Shown here: positions 50,171 through 63,603 of the stretch, in pieces
Layout of the letters: every line of letters begins with the position of its first letter
Numbering within the stretch: the stretch's first letter is position 1
Source of the DNA: Polytrichum commune
Taxonomy: Eukaryota > Streptophyta > Polytrichopsida > Polytrichales > Polytrichaceae
DNA length: 64,000 bases
Direction of reading: 5' to 3'
NCBI GenBank assembly: GCA_950295325.1
Contig: OX485804.1
Coordinates: forward strand, 11,346,001-11,410,000
The notes under the pieces: generated by a model
The model's database searches: none
What the model saw: only the letters and a program-made list of their open reading frames with translations
Told to the model about the DNA's origin: nothing
Position numbers and translations under genes: made by a program

Positions 50171-51298
50171 CTAAAGTGTGTTACCTATGTTTCTTATAAG
50201 TATTTTAAAGGACATTTATCAAAGAGGGTACTCTATCACATGTATACCACCGTTGGATGGGAGTTCCATGTGCGCTTCATTTGGTTTTAGCCAATGTAAG
50301 ACTGAAGCATGGCAAATTTGAAAGGGGGATCAATTGTTCTCTTGTCATAATAGAAACCATATGGTTATACTGTCATAAAATTTTTTTTGAACGAAATATT
50401 TGTCCACTTATAATTGTTAGAAGTCCACACCACCACTATCAAACATGTTCATAGAACATGTGAAGTGTTAAATATTATTAAAAAAAACTCGTTGTGTTCC
50501 CAAGTCTACTACCATAGGAAAGTAACCAAATTATGAAGTTCAAGTTTTCTTCCCTTTTCTCAATTTCATTATGAAAACCTAAACAATGAAAATATATCAC
50601 AAGTAATTTTGATCAAATTTGGATTTCTTATCATGTTTAACAAAAGGTTCCAAGTAAATGCCATGATAAATGATCTTCAAGATTTGCTCAAAAATAGATA
50701 ATCTACACCCAGGTTGACATCCAACTCCGTGGTACCAACTAAAACTTATCGATGTTGCTCCTCACACATACCACGTGGCACGTCTACATTGGTTGAGACC
50801 TGCCAGAAATCCCACATGGAAACTACACTCCGGCACCTCCAGCAAACACCGAAACAGCTTAAGAATGCCCTCTTTACGGGAACACCTTATCGAGGTATGT
50901 AGTGAGCTAAAAAGGGTATGAAAATATGCAAGAAATTCCCCTTCTCGGGAGCCGAGCCAACCAAGTAACAAAGGGGACGACGAAGGAGAAGAGGAAGAAG
51001 AAGCCTAAGCAGTAGCATAGCATAAGCTTATGATCAAACCAAAAGACTAAAGGAGGGGCGAAGTGAGACAAGAGAAAAATTGGGCATGGAGGCTCTTCGT
51101 TGATGGATCTCCTCGGAGCCACCAGGGTTTGGACTTCCCAGGGTTTGGTCCACGAGGGTTTGGGAAGTTACTAGGTGGTAGTAGTTTCTTCGCATCACAA
51201 AAGCATGCACGCACGCACGCACGCACACACAGACACAAACAGACAGGGTTACGTTGCGCACCTTGCTTGCTGGCCGGAAGGTTTGAAAAGAGGTCGTC
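50171..51298. other. Gene-free DNA and LUC7-like upstream region
   Basis: An ACGC/ACAC microsatellite lies at 51203-51242, about 60 bp before the LUC7-like ATG and so probably in the 5' UTR. The rest is unassigned. Confidence 0.4.
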
Positions 51299-54200
51299 AT
51301 GGATGCGTTTCGGAAGCAGTTGGATGCCCTTATGGGGGCCAATCGTAATGGGGATGTGTTGGAGGTGAAGCGGAATTACTGGGACCGTGATGTATGTCGT
51401 CTATACCTTACGGGTTTATGTCCGCATGACCTCTTCCAACTTACGGTAAGCTTGTGTGTGCGTGTGCTCTCTCTCGCGAATATGGCTCCTGCTGTGGAAA
51501 TCTGAGTTTTCTCTCTCTTTTTAAGTGTTTTGGTGTTTGGTGCGGGTTATTATTGTGGCGTTTTAGCTTCTGTAGGCTTTGGAGCCTTGGAAGACTTGAA
51601 GAGTTCCAAACCTGTCAAGATGATTTCGAGTTTGGGGGTGTTTCTGTCCTCGGTCCACGGAGCCCTAGTTTTAGGGTTTTCGAAGGAGTTGCATTTTTCA
51701 TCGAGTTAATTTTGTGAAGGGCTTATATGAAGCTTCATATTGGACTCGGGCGGTTGTATCGTCGTAGCTAGGTCTTATTTATCGGTTCTTGTAAAGAGCT
51801 GAAATGCTTCAATTACATAGTTAGTACCGTGTTTGAGAAAATTCTGCAACAGGGAGTATTGGATGTTCTCAGTCGAGAGACAGGAAAGGGTGAGCTTGGA
51901 TGCGTGAGTGAGAGATTTGCTGGACCTGTTGTGATCGAGTATGGATGGATGAATGTGTTGAAACGTGGAATTGTTCTTTGTGCAGAAAATGGATTTAGGT
52001 CCATGCTCTAAAGTTCACTCCCTGCAGCTGCGGAAAGAGTATCCTCTGTAAAGTTGTGGGAGATAAATTGATGTGAATTCAATGTCTTGGTTATTACTCT
52101 TTCTGCTTAGAGGTATCCCTTTGCTTGCGTAGTAGGCCTTAATTCTATTCAGATATGAGGAGGCAAAATCCAAAGGGAAAGACAACTATGACAGGGATTT
52201 GGAGGATTGCTTGGAGAAGCACATCATTGAATGTGACCGCAAGATTCAACGAGCTCTAAAACGTCTAGAAGATGATGATGCAGGTGCGGCTACTGCAATA
52301 GCAGTTTCGGAGGTCACCAAGGTTTGTTTATCATTCTTGCTTGAGCTATTTAGTAAACATGAGGTTGGCAGGAACATCTGAAAAGAGCACATATGGATCG
52401 CACTTCAGCCCTTTGAACACTTGCCTGATGTTGAGTATTTTGAGAGAAAAAGTTCCGGTAAAGCAGAGGTAACCAAGTGGTTGTTGTAAGGCTTATTGTT
52501 GTGTGAAACTGTTAACTTGATGCTAATGCCCCCGTCTGTTCATTGGTATGTGCAGTCTCCAGAGGCTTTGGAGTATACAAGGCAGATCAAAGAGAAGATG
52601 AAAGCGGCGGAGTACCTGGGTAAGTCAGTTGTCAAACATGCTCAGACATAACGTTGTTTGCACTAAAATCTGGTTGCAAAGATTGAATATCCTGTACTTG
52701 GATCTGATAGTTTGGTAAAGAATAAAATAATTCTTTGTAGACATTGTCTGATATGGATACCTTTTCATGTTGGCTTTTGTCTCATATTTTCTGTTCACTC
52801 TGTTTGTGCCATCCTTAGATCTTGAAGGGAGGAGTGATGACAAAATTCGGATCATGGAGGCAGTCGAAGAATTACGAACAAAGCGAGCAGATAAACAGGT
52901 ATTTGATGTCTTCATTACGAATTAAGGGTTGCCTGGTTGCTTTCTCTCTTTCGCATTTTGTTCATTTTGCATAACTTCATAATGTCAGATTGATTGAAGA
53001 TGTTCTAGCTACGGTAAATGTTATATCGAGTGTCACTTAATGTTTGGAGTTACACAGTGCTATATCTTTTTACTATTGATGTAATTTCTTACCAAGTAAA
53101 GTTGTTAGTGTTCTATAATGTCCAAACAATCAATTTGACATTCGTTGGTAAAATATGAGATATATAGTAAATAGATTCAGCATTGCGTAATTCTAAATAG
53201 TAAGTGATGCTAAATATCATATTTAGTGTAGTTATATTTAATCTAACAGGTGGTGGAAACTTATTTTGATATCTCATTGAGGACATGCTTTCTTGCAGGC
53301 AATGTCACTACTGGAGGCCTTCAATAAAGACCGGGCTTTGATGCCACAACCTCTTGCCAATCCTCCCCCTCTTGCTCCACTGCCCACACTTGTGTTGTTG
53401 CCACCAGATGCACATACACAGGAAATGATAAAGGAGAAATTGAAGAAAGCCGAGGAACTGGGTGAGAGGGTGTTTATGCATTTACCGAGATTTGTTGTTG
53501 TGTTACTGAGTTTTCTGTCTGAGCATTGTTTGTGAAGGCATTTGCATGGTCCTCTAGATTTTGTTGTCTTTCAATGTTAGCATTATGTTCATGTGTGTTG
53601 CCGTGAACAGGAGAATTGGGGATGGTTGACGAAGCACAGAAATTGATGGAAGAAGCTGAGGCCTTGAAAAAGGTGATAAATCTGCCACTTTTGCTATTGT
53701 CAACAAGTTTAAACATTAGGAATTGGGATTTCTAAGAGGATACAAATAGTAATGGACAAAGCATCCAGCTTTGAAAAAACAGTGTATGTACATGACATGT
53801 TTGCTTGAAGCAGAGGTGTCAGAAATCTGTCAGGGATGTAGTCTCTCATATCCTCTGCAAACAAACATCTTAGAATATTGCATGACAGTATAATTCTCCC
53901 ACATTAATTATAGCTTGACACTTTTTCTTGGGGTTGCATTTGTTGGTCTCCTATTTTAGACTGTGACTTCAAGTGCAGTTTTTGTTTGATCACAATACGA
54001 TTATATTGTTGGGGTTGGTTTTGCAGCTTGGAGCTAGACAAGAGGCGATTACTGATACAGCCAAGTTACTGGCCCCTGACGTTCGCATTGTGGGTGCCCA
54101 TTTCAATTTTGTTGCATGTTCAGTTTTGTCTTCAGCTAGATTTGTTGCAAATAAAGTTACACTCCATAGCTGGTTACTGGCTCTCAATCAATGGTGGACA

Positions 54201-56933
54201 TCATTTTGCAGACAGATCAGAAGCTCAGAGTTTGTGACATTTGTGGAGCATTCTTGAGCATTTATGACAGGTGTGTACCTATGGTTGTTATGCTTCCCTC
54301 GTTCTCTTCTTATTCAGTCTATCTTGGTTTGAAAGATGGGCACTGCGGAAAAGCACTGGGTGACTGGCTAATGGCTTAATGAAGGCCACGGTTAAGATGA
54401 GCACATGGGGACATGAGAAATTAATGTGCTCTCAGATCAGATAACTTTTGTAATGGCTTGACTCTTCAAGCTACTCACTTCATCCTACGTTAATCACCCA
54501 TGTTGGTGTTTGGCAGCGCACTTGTCATGGGTTTATGAAGATGATGACATTCCACCATGTTGACTGTATGTATTATGCAGCTCATTTATTTTCTTGCATT
54601 TTATCTTGTACTGTAGGCTGCAAAGTCATTGACTTTGTTAATGGTAGAATAATTTCTCTTATTGTGAAAGTCGCTTGATCTCCTATGAAACTTCATCCTG
54701 CTGTGAAGATGTTTTTGCTGGTATTTGTCTGTGACTATCACATTAGTATGCTGTAGATGAGTAGCTTTGCTGGTGTGACAATGTGTAGAGGTTACTACTA
54801 GATGTATTGTGTTCGTAATAGGATACAGTTTTAATACTAATTGATTTGTCAGCATGCCTTTCAACATTGCTTTAGAACTGGTTTTTCATCATAATTTTTT
54901 TTCTGGTCCTCATTTTCCAGCGATCGACGTCTTTCGGATCATTTTGGAGGGAAGCTACATCTGGGCTATATGCAAATTCGTGAGAAGCTTGTTGATTTAC
55001 GGGTAAGTATACTTTCTATGATAAATGATCTGTTTGGGCTTTTGTTGTTATGCTGACAGTTGGGAAATTGGCAAACTCTTTGTCTGGGCATCAACAGGCG
55101 GTAATGCATAGGAGCAGGAAAAGGATCAGCCTCTTTATTCTGCATGTATACAAAAGTAACTCTGTAATTTCTGGTGCTTAGAATAGCATTGGGATCTGCA
55201 AAGACTTTGATGCTGCGATACTACAATGTATAGCTTGTAGAGGCAAGTTCAATGATATACATGTTGTCCTCATTGCTTTGAAGTGGCTGCTCTGGAATAG
55301 TGAGAATCTGTAGATCAGGATGATCCAGGAATACCAGTCTAAACCTGGGCTAATAGACCCACAACGCACTTTCTTTAGTCCTCACACCCCAAGGACGCAA
55401 GGTACTGAATCAGATTATATATTCAGGCAGTCCAGCTATGTGACAAGTTGATAAAAATGTTATTATTAACACAAGGCATGGACAATGAGACTGAAGCTTT
55501 AGTATGAGCAAGGGAATGAGTAGACTCATGATATTATTGGTTTCATCACTGGCAGCTTCTTTGTTGAATAGACAACTTCGTTGAGTCACCTCCTTTGCGG
55601 TTTATTTTGTACTCCAATTGCCAGCTGTATCCATTTGGTTCTTGTAAGATTTCAATCGACCTGTGAATTGTCTCTTTATTATCACCTGGGAACAAAACCA
55701 TCAATGGTAGTCAAGAGAGTATTCTATTGTCCTTCATTGTTGTATAGTACTGAACACTGAGTAGACAAATTTCAAGAGATTGGTCGACCCTATTAGTGGC
55801 TTTTGCAGTGGCAGTTCAGAGTGTTAACTTATTGTTGCTCAGAGGTGCTCCTGTTTTTATGACTTCGTTTGAAATGCCAGGCTGAGCGAAATTCAAGGAA
55901 GGTGGAGACAGGAGAGGAAGAGAAGTAAGTTACACTTTACAAATTACTCTGCTATATTTTATATTGAAACAGAGATGTGATCAAGAACATGTTGTTGAAA
56001 AAGCTTGCACTTTATAAACATCTGGTGTTGGTGTGATTGATCATGAAGTATGTGTCTGATGAATTAGCAGGAATTTGTTTGACAGGCCACGAGAATCTAG
56101 CAAAGCTCGTTCAATGAGCAGAGACAGGGAGAAGGAGAATCATGGGGATCGTGAGCGTGCTGATCGGGAGAAAGAGAAAGATGTGGAAAGAGAGCGTGAC
56201 CGAGACCGTGAGAGAGAGCGTAATTGGGAACGTGAAAAGGAGCGCGGGCGTGATTCTCGCAGTGGGAGTGGAAGAGATAGGGAGAGAGGGGACAGAGATA
56301 GGGAGAGAGGGGACAGAGACAGGGAGAGAGATCGTGGGAGGTCAGATCGTGATTATGATAGTCGCAGTCGCAGAAGGTACGTTTCTGGAGACGGAGAATA
56401 TGGTAGGTGTGTTTTGTGTATCCTTGCTTTACTGGATCAAGGTAAGCCAGTCTGACCATCTTAGGATGCTGAAGTAAACCGTAAGGGCTGCTAGTTTTTC
56501 CTGTCAGTTACGCGTTCCAAGTGCCCAGCATTGAAGGCAATTAAGAGACCTTGTTTGGCTTACAGGTCACGGTCACACTCAAGAGAGCGCTCAAGAGACA
56601 GAGACAGGAGTGATCGCTACAGGTAGGCATGATTGTTGTGGTCGTGGCAAGTGACGATTTGTAAATTCAATGATCTTGAAGACAGCTTAAAGACTTGTTT
56701 TCATCAATGTTTGCAGGCCAGAATGTGAGAATTGTGGTTCTAAGTATTAACGAGTTTTACATATAAATATATATATATCTGTGTGAGTGTGTGCCTCTGT
56801 ATTTCCAGAAGGTGACTGTAGAGTGACAAAGTTAAAAAAGAATTGATAGAATTCTAAGGATGTTGTCACTGCCTGATTGAAAACTTGGATCTGTTGCAGG
56901 CGGCATGACAGGTATGATCGTCATGGAGTCTGA
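51299..56933 (+). CDS. LUC7L: LUC7-like U1 snRNP-associated splicing factor
   Basis: LUC7 proteins help U1 snRNP choose 5' splice sites. Fourteen exons: 51299-51445, 51986-52038, 52153-52321, 52556-52619, 52819-52898, 53299-53461, 53611-53672, 54027-54089, 54212-54270, 54921-55002, 55881-55924, 56086-56376, 56566-56622, 56900-56933. All phases agree; 455 residues. Domain order: first zinc finger VCRLYLTGLCPHDLF to GPCSKVH; helical ECDRKIQRALKRLEDDD; coiled EELRTKRADKQ; LLEAFNKDRALMPQPL with a Pro-rich loop; second zinc finger RVCDICGAFLSIYDSDRRLSD ending in FGGKLHLGYMQIREKL (whole spans about 200 residues). The C-terminal third is an RE/RD-rich tail. It is closer to human LUC7L/LUC7L2 than to LUC7L3 by the second finger. 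It lies divergent to the SCL gene across 4.1 kb of repeats. Confidence 0.95.
56272..56334 (+). repeat. Internal 21-bp coding repeat in LUC7-like RE tail
   Basis: The unit GATAGGGAGAGAGGGGACAG occurs about three times in tandem within exon 12 and encodes repeated DRERGDR. Such repeats change length easily by slippage and remain in frame. Confidence 0.8.
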
Positions 56934-59329
56934 TACTAAGAGATATTTGATCAAGAAGTTGTACCTGGAAGCTTAAAAATGTCGAGAGGCATTATCATGG
57001 ATGTAACAGGCCAAGGGAACCGCCACATCAACTTGGAGACTTTTGATTTTGAACTTTTTAAGATTTTGATTAGGCCAATCGCCCTGTTCATATTCGCAGT
57101 CTCAGCAGGATGCTGTATCCTTGATGTCCTGTTAAAGTAGTGGGGATTGCTCTGGCATGTTGTGTGCATTGTACTGCCACCAGTTTATGGGATGGAGGGT
57201 TGTGATGACCAAGTCTTTTGGAAGGCTGGATCCAGCAGTTAGTATCTTGCTGTCATGTGTTGGAATGATAGGCTTGTTAACACCTCTTTGCATGAGATGA
57301 GGTTCATCTCAATCTGATTGATATTTTCCGTGAATCAATATGAGCCTTCAATGCTGTCATCTATCCAACCCATGAACGTGGACGGTAGTTGCTGTTTGAG
57401 CATGGACGGTAGTTGCTGGTCCTGTGCATTGTACTGTAATTTTCCATGATTTGGCCATCAGGTGAGCTTTCTAATGCTTCAGCGTGTATTGCAATTCTAG
57501 GCTTAGTATTCATGGTATTCTTTCCAGCAGTGCAGCTGATGTTGACGTCTTATTGGTTGATGTACTTGGGCCATCTTTTCTGGGAAGAGATGTAGTTAGA
57601 CTGTCATTATCGATTGCTGTTAAGGAAGTTCTATGGTGACAAGGTTACTGAAGTTTACCTGCTTTGATCAATATGTCCTGGTCTACATCCTGGTTCATAG
57701 TCCTTGCTCGTTGTTGGAGCATCATCAATTAAATACACATCAAGTACTCCTAAGATTCTGTACCCTGTATTCCCGCGGGTTATAGGGGCAGAAGACTATG
57801 CATTGAAAGCTTGGAAAAAGTTATTTCCCCAGCTGTCACCCTTATGAAACTTGTCTGTGCTCGAGTTGCAGGATGCTCTCTGAATTAATATCTGTTGAGA
57901 ACTTTAATAGTCAGATCCTAGTTTTGCTCCGAGAGTTTGGTGACCCAAGATGATTTGTCCACTCATAACATCACGAGGTTGTGAGCAACCTTACTCTTGT
58001 TCCCTTCTGCTCTGGTTATGCTTCGGGTGCTTTTTGAAGGGAAAAAACAGCTTTTCAACTGTAGGACTTCTTTTGCGCACAAGTTCCATGTATGGCGAAG
58101 TGCTTGGAAATGTCAGAAAATCCCGAACTGTACAGTAGTCACATGTCCCAGTTCCCTCTTGCCTGCAAAACTACAAGATTCAGATAACAGTCTTCAATAG
58201 AAGCTTCTCTGCAAAAATAAGGCCAATTGTGCAGTTTGACAATAATGAATGCCCAGGTTGCCCCCCTTCAAGAGCCGCATGCTAGATCACATGAACCGGG
58301 CTCTAGGGCGACAAAAGAGAGAGTTAGGGAGTCCACTTGGCACTGCGGTTGTACTAAAATATTCTTCGACTTGGTGGTTGCTGCTGCAAAGTGGCTTTAT
58401 ATCAACTCTCAAAGCCTACGTGAATCCCATCATCATGCAATTATGTCCTGGACCTGTCAGGTCACTTGTATAAATCCATTTTCATTAGAGCCTTATCAGA
58501 AACTGAAAAGATTTGTGCCATATACAAAAAGGTCAATGCATAGGCCAAGAAGGTGCACCCATAATGGCCCTACTCTCGACCACCAACTTCTGCCATCAAT
58601 AACCCCCCATGGCTATGTAGGTACTTGAAAGCCTGTGTAATGGGGTTTTTGATTTTATTTTCAAGGAATTTGAAGGTCCATGTACCTGGCTTGCTCTCAG
58701 GCTATCTGAGCTATTACACCCCAGGGGTTGACTGCCACCTGAGGCACTTAGTTCTGCGTGCAGACTAAACGGAAGAAAGACACCTATGCCTGCCAGCACA
58801 GATATTTAATGAGCTTGCCTGGCCTTCCAGGCAGGAAGCACCCTCAACAATTCCCTACTGATTTTGGCTGTAACAAATCCTCGTTTTTTCATTGCCAAGT
58901 ATAAGGTAGAAATACCATAACCCGTGAAAATAAGGTGATTTGTTCGCATTGAAGATCTGGTCTGACAATCATGAGATAATTTTCCAAGATAGATGAGAAG
59001 GATTCATGAAGAATGCAAGTTGTTTCATATTTTTCTGTGCTATACAAAAAATGCTACAATTTTTCAAAGTGGAAAGTTGTCCAACCCCCTACTTGTTCGC
59101 TAGATTCTCCCTACACCGAACACGGTAATCCGCATTTCCATACAGAACATCGCCTAAATCAGTCACCTCATGAGTACATTAACACTTGACTCCCATTGGC
59201 AACACTAAGTGTACACGCATTGAAGTTGGCGCTGAGCCATGATCGGTTTTAGAAATGGCACTTCACCATTATGACAGCGGTCTAGTGCACGGCTAGAGGG
59301 TGGTTAATGGGTTATGGTATTTCTACCGT
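56934..59329. other. LUC7-like 3' flank and gene-free DNA
   Basis: The first part probably holds the 3' UTR. Open frames near 58230-58630 have no recognisable domain and no splice context. Nothing else supported. Confidence 0.35.
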
Positions 59330-59683
59330 AAACTTGGATACTTTTCTCTCTGCATCCACTTCTCATAGGATATGGAACATGCAAGATGATTAGCGAATTC
59401 AAATCGTGCATGTAGCCATTTGCCTTGTAGTTTTAGGAGCTCATATGCATATCTTATTCATTTTCAAAGCGAGGATTCTTGTGTTCATTGAACGGTCGAT
59501 TAGATTCCCCCAATCATGTTGACTATTGAACTTAGAATGGTTCGCATATTTTGATCATGTAGTGCAATTCTCCAGTCTTTCCGGTGCTGATTCTTAAATC
59601 CACACCCAACCACATACCATTCACATGTACGTGTCCATAGTGTGTTAATGTATTTGAATTAAGCATGTCTACCTTACCCATTT
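59330..59683 (+). mobile_element. Repeat family D, diverged copy
   Basis: Collinear with 37320-37653: GGATATGGAACA, TCTTGTGTTCATT, AGATTCCCCC, TTTTGATCATGTAGTGCA and the end TGTCTACCTTA. The left terminal repeat is poorly kept. Confidence 0.62.
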
Positions 59684-60404
59684 CATGGAAAGCTTGCATT
59701 TACTTGCTCACAACCTCTTGGTATCATGGAAAATATGTGAGCATCGACCCAAAAGTGTACACTAATATGTGCAATCAAGTTGCCTTCATGAATAAGATGT
59801 CACTTTACCCATGCACATTACTTTGGGTCATGTTACATCACCAAAAAAATACGTTTTTAATTCATCTATATAGCAACCATAGTTGGAAGAAACAAAATTG
59901 TATCTTGAAGGTGCTATAAGATGGACGACCCTATTTGCACATAGATCATGTTGTCCTACCACTTGTTTTTATTGTTAGGGCATCGTTCATCGTTTGTTTT
60001 GTGTCCAACTATATCCATAATTTGAAGTGTCCACAATAGATCACAAATTGAAATTAGAAGAGAGTTCAAATTAGGATAAACGAAATGAAGCAATAACTTT
60101 CAAATGAGCAAATCAATCATGAACTCTTTGATCTCTCTTTGGACCTCACATGCTCAAATCACTCAAGTCTTTATATATGGCCAATACATAAGAAATCACA
60201 TGAAACTTTACAATTGCGCCCAAACTTTTCATACAAAAAAACAATATTCCATGCCACAAAAAAATTCAAGAGATACTTTGCCTCACCTATTAACATCTTG
60301 CAACAACAAATATCTTGAAGGTCAAACAATCCTTTCGAACACACAATTCCTTCCAAAATACAATACCTCCATATAGTAGATTGCTAGTACGGGGTACTTG
60401 CAAC
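59684..60404. other. Gene-free AT-rich DNA
   Basis: Nothing recognised. Confidence 0.35.
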
Positions 60405-60406
60405 TA

Positions 60407-61032
60407 CAGTAATCTCCTATGTAAGTATGCACCTGTTTAAGTACACATCCCAGTTAAGTGTGCAATTTTTTTGACAAAAATTGAGGTTCATATTTTATTG
60501 TTTGAACATGTCATGCAAAATCATTTTCCGTGAATGCATGAATTTTTAACACTTGACATTCAATGTTAGTTTGTTAACATTTGGCTAAAATGTCTCAAAC
60601 GATTGTCGCAGTTTATCATACACTTGTCTAGCTTCCGTTTGAACATCGGAGCAAAGCAATTGGTCATTGATGTTGAGGATAGTGTTGTGTACAACTTCAA
60701 AGCCTTTGACCTTTGAAATCACTAGCACTTTCAGATTCAACAAATGTCTCGATAAGCTGGATTTCGTCATTAATAGGTGGTTCTTCTTCTGAGGGTGTCG
60801 AAGCTTGTCCATCAACATCAAGCCTCAATGGGAAGGGGATTGAACAAAGCCAACAGCTTCATGAGCACCCTAACCTGTATTCTTCAGGGGTAAGCTAGAT
60901 GGGTATTAAGCAATTACTTTTTTCGACTAGCCCGAGCTGGAACACTGCCGATATGAGTAAAATATGCACCTACCAACTAAGTGCGCACCAACGGCTCCGG
61001 TTCAAAGTGTGTACTTAAGTGGGAGACTACTA
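60407..61032 (-). mobile_element. Non-autonomous pogo/Tigger-like element with a possible transposase tail
   Basis: The left end CAGTAATCTCCTATGTAAG and the right end CTTAAGTGGGAGACTACTA are inverted repeats, and TA lies on each side (60405-60406, 61033-61034). CAGTA starts and TA duplications are typical of pogo-like Tc1/mariner elements. The minus strand between 60600 and 60830 encodes an acidic stretch EEEPPINDEIQLIETFVES that resembles the C-terminal tail of Tigger/jerky-type transposases; this is a weak match and no DDE core is present. A family D fragment (about 60888-60960) lies inside the right part. Confidence 0.55.
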
Positions 61033-62646
61033 TATATTAGATGTTGCACCCTCGTTGATGTGGGGCTCTTATAAAAACAACAAACTTCCACACGACATCA
61101 TGTTGCTTTTAATATCTCATGTAGTACATGAAAACGCATGTGCATGGTGGACTTAGACTTAACCCCTAAAAGCTTGGGGGTTTTCAGCTTGAATCAAAGA
61201 TGTATTATAAGCCATGAATTAGAAACATTATTTTGTGTCAGCATACAAGTGAAAGTTTTAGGGAGTTACTTTTAAATCACATTTGTACGGTTGGAATATG
61301 GATCTTTATCCTTGGTCTACACCAAATCATTTTACAAGCAATTTCCTTCAGAAAATAACAAAGATTCTTAAATATATCATAATAGCTTGATCTATGATTG
61401 GCTAAAAATTTGAGCTACATAACTAAAGAGAACGAATAAGCATACATCCACTCAGGAGGATGGGAATTATTATCACATATATTGAAAATTCTTATAGGGA
61501 GAGGGGAAGAAGCCAAGAGGGAATTATCACATATAAGCGTACATCTCATCCATCCAACATGAAACTCGATCCCTTATGTTGTGGTTGATTGATCTCAAAG
61601 GACTTCAACTAGACTAATATGGGGCCTTTGAAGCTGATCCTAATGTCAAATCAAGTCAGAAAACTAACCCTCGCAGTGCATGCTAATTCAAGGCTTCTAT
61701 GTTGAATGACCCATGAGAGATATGGTCGTTTGCAATAATTCCCTCTCGCCAAGGGAAGGAAAGTATTAGGACTTTGTTTCTTGGTACCTACCGTGGGGGG
61801 TGCGGGTACAACATGCCTCTCCTATAAGAGTTTCAGCTTGTTTCATCTTATTTCATCTTATTTCAACCTCAATAGATCAATTTAGGACCTTTGAATCCAA
61901 CATAGGTGTTAATTTGATACAGGTGACCTTCCTAGCACTTGATATTCGATGCACCCTACCACTTATGATCCAGCTAGCCACAGTGGAGGCATCCACGTGG
62001 ATTGGACATTTTCAACCAACAATATAGGAACCTAGGGCCTTACTCTTGGGGGAAACATGTTCCAACCAACTTGTCTGCACCCATTCAAGATGTTCACCTT
62101 TGAAAGGAGGCATTGGTCTTCAAGAGCCCCTCCGATTCTCACAATGGCCGTTTCGGGAACACACATAGAGTTAAACGAACTCAAATGTGAAACAACACCA
62201 TAGTTCATGCCCGTGATAACATCACGGTTGTCTTTCCTTTTCTTTGTCCATGTTAATTGGAAGGTGCTACGAAACGTCGCCTGGAGGATTATGTCGAGTG
62301 GGCGGGCGTAGTGTTCAAGATTGAAGCCCTCATATGAGTTTCATTTTGAAGGGCTCTCAAATTTCAGCTCTTCAACTGAAGGGATGGTTCCAATCGAAGA
62401 CATCTAGCCAAGTACATTAAAAGAAATAAAATACAAAACTCATATTAAACTTGTGCATGTTTTTTAGTGTAATGTGGAAGAATCAAGAATCAACCATCTA
62501 TCTCCACGTCTTGTAGTGATAATGCCCTACGCCTATTATATTGAGGACTCCAAGTGACGTCTTCATTTTCAATTTGGGGTTGCATTGTGAAGGGCCGTTT
62601 TGAGAGAGGCATATTTTGAAGGGCCGAATTGCGTTTGAAGGGCATT
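61033..62646. other. Gene-free DNA
   Basis: The phrase TTTGAAGGGC or TGAAGGGC recurs between 62345 and 62640 at irregular spacing, next to the foldback element. No coding signal. Confidence 0.35.
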
Positions 62647-63330
62647 GAAGACTTCAGACCTTGGACAACTACCCAACTAATTCAAGTATTAGTTAACTAG
62701 TTGCCTTTCGTAACTATAATTGTTCGTGATTTGACCTGCCAAAAAATGTAGTTACCTATAGTTGTTTTAATTTTGGTCTACCAAAGAATCTAGTTACCTA
62801 CTATAGTTACATCTAGCTAACTAAAGTGGAGCGTAGCCTGTAATGTAATACCAGGACAAATCAAAGCATCTATGTCTTTTCCTGTTTCTTTTCATTCATA
62901 ATTTAAAGTTTGGGACCTAATTCCATTTGTGACCTGAACTTAATCAACACCTAATGAGCACGACCTCATTATCTATAAGTAACTTAAAGTATAATGGGTT
63001 CAACCGTTGCAAGGAATGGTGGGTTCCATTCCTTCTTGAGATGGACTAGCATGGGTGACAAGCATTGATTCTAACATAAGGTCTCTTCGAAATGTTATGA
63101 TAATATATTTCATTTCATTTTTTGAGATAAATGAAAGAACTCGCCGGTTGGCTCCTTACATATTTTCAGACTCTCTAGTTATAGTTGTCTGAACATTTTT
63201 TAGTTAACTATAGTTGTTTTTGAATCCAGTCTTAAATTTTTCTACTTAACTATAGTTGTTCTTCAAATCGGTTTGAAAAATTTCCAGTTAACTATAGTTA
63301 TTTTGGCAGTTGTCCAAGGTCTGGAAGACT
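62647..63330. mobile_element. Foldback-like element with subrepeated arms
   Basis: The left arm starts GAAGACTTCAGACCTTGGAC and the right arm ends GTCCAAGGTCTGGAAGACT, inverted to each other. Both arms carry several AACTATAGTTAACTA-like subrepeats (left to about 62830, right from about 63170). Length about 690 bp, middle non-coding. Long arms made of short subrepeats are typical of foldback elements. Confidence 0.65.
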
Positions 63331-63603
63331 TGAATCTCGAACACTGGGTGGCCGGGTGTTGGATAGTCGGTATCAAGGGGGGTGCAGAAACTGGTGGTAA
63401 GTTAAAGCATTGCCCCTTCACATCAGCAGCCGCTCCTAAATATCCATGGCTCCTTTTTTACAGTGTCAGCGGCAGTGTATCATATTGGCATAATGAGCTT
63501 ACTTACGACTCAGAGGAGCCTTGCTATATATATATAAGAAGATAGGTAAGGTATGTTGAAGTCTGAGGACTTGTAAAGTCAAAAGGAGGTACATATATAC
63601 TTA

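Noticed and set aside
56097-56459. 120-codon minus-strand frame opposite the LUC7-like RE tail
   Set aside because: A shadow of the repetitive Arg/Glu codons on the plus strand; its His/Cys/Ser/Leu-rich composition is the mirror of that repeat.
58227-58628. 133-codon plus-strand frame downstream of LUC7-like
   Set aside because: No recognisable domain, no splice context, and composition like non-coding DNA around it.
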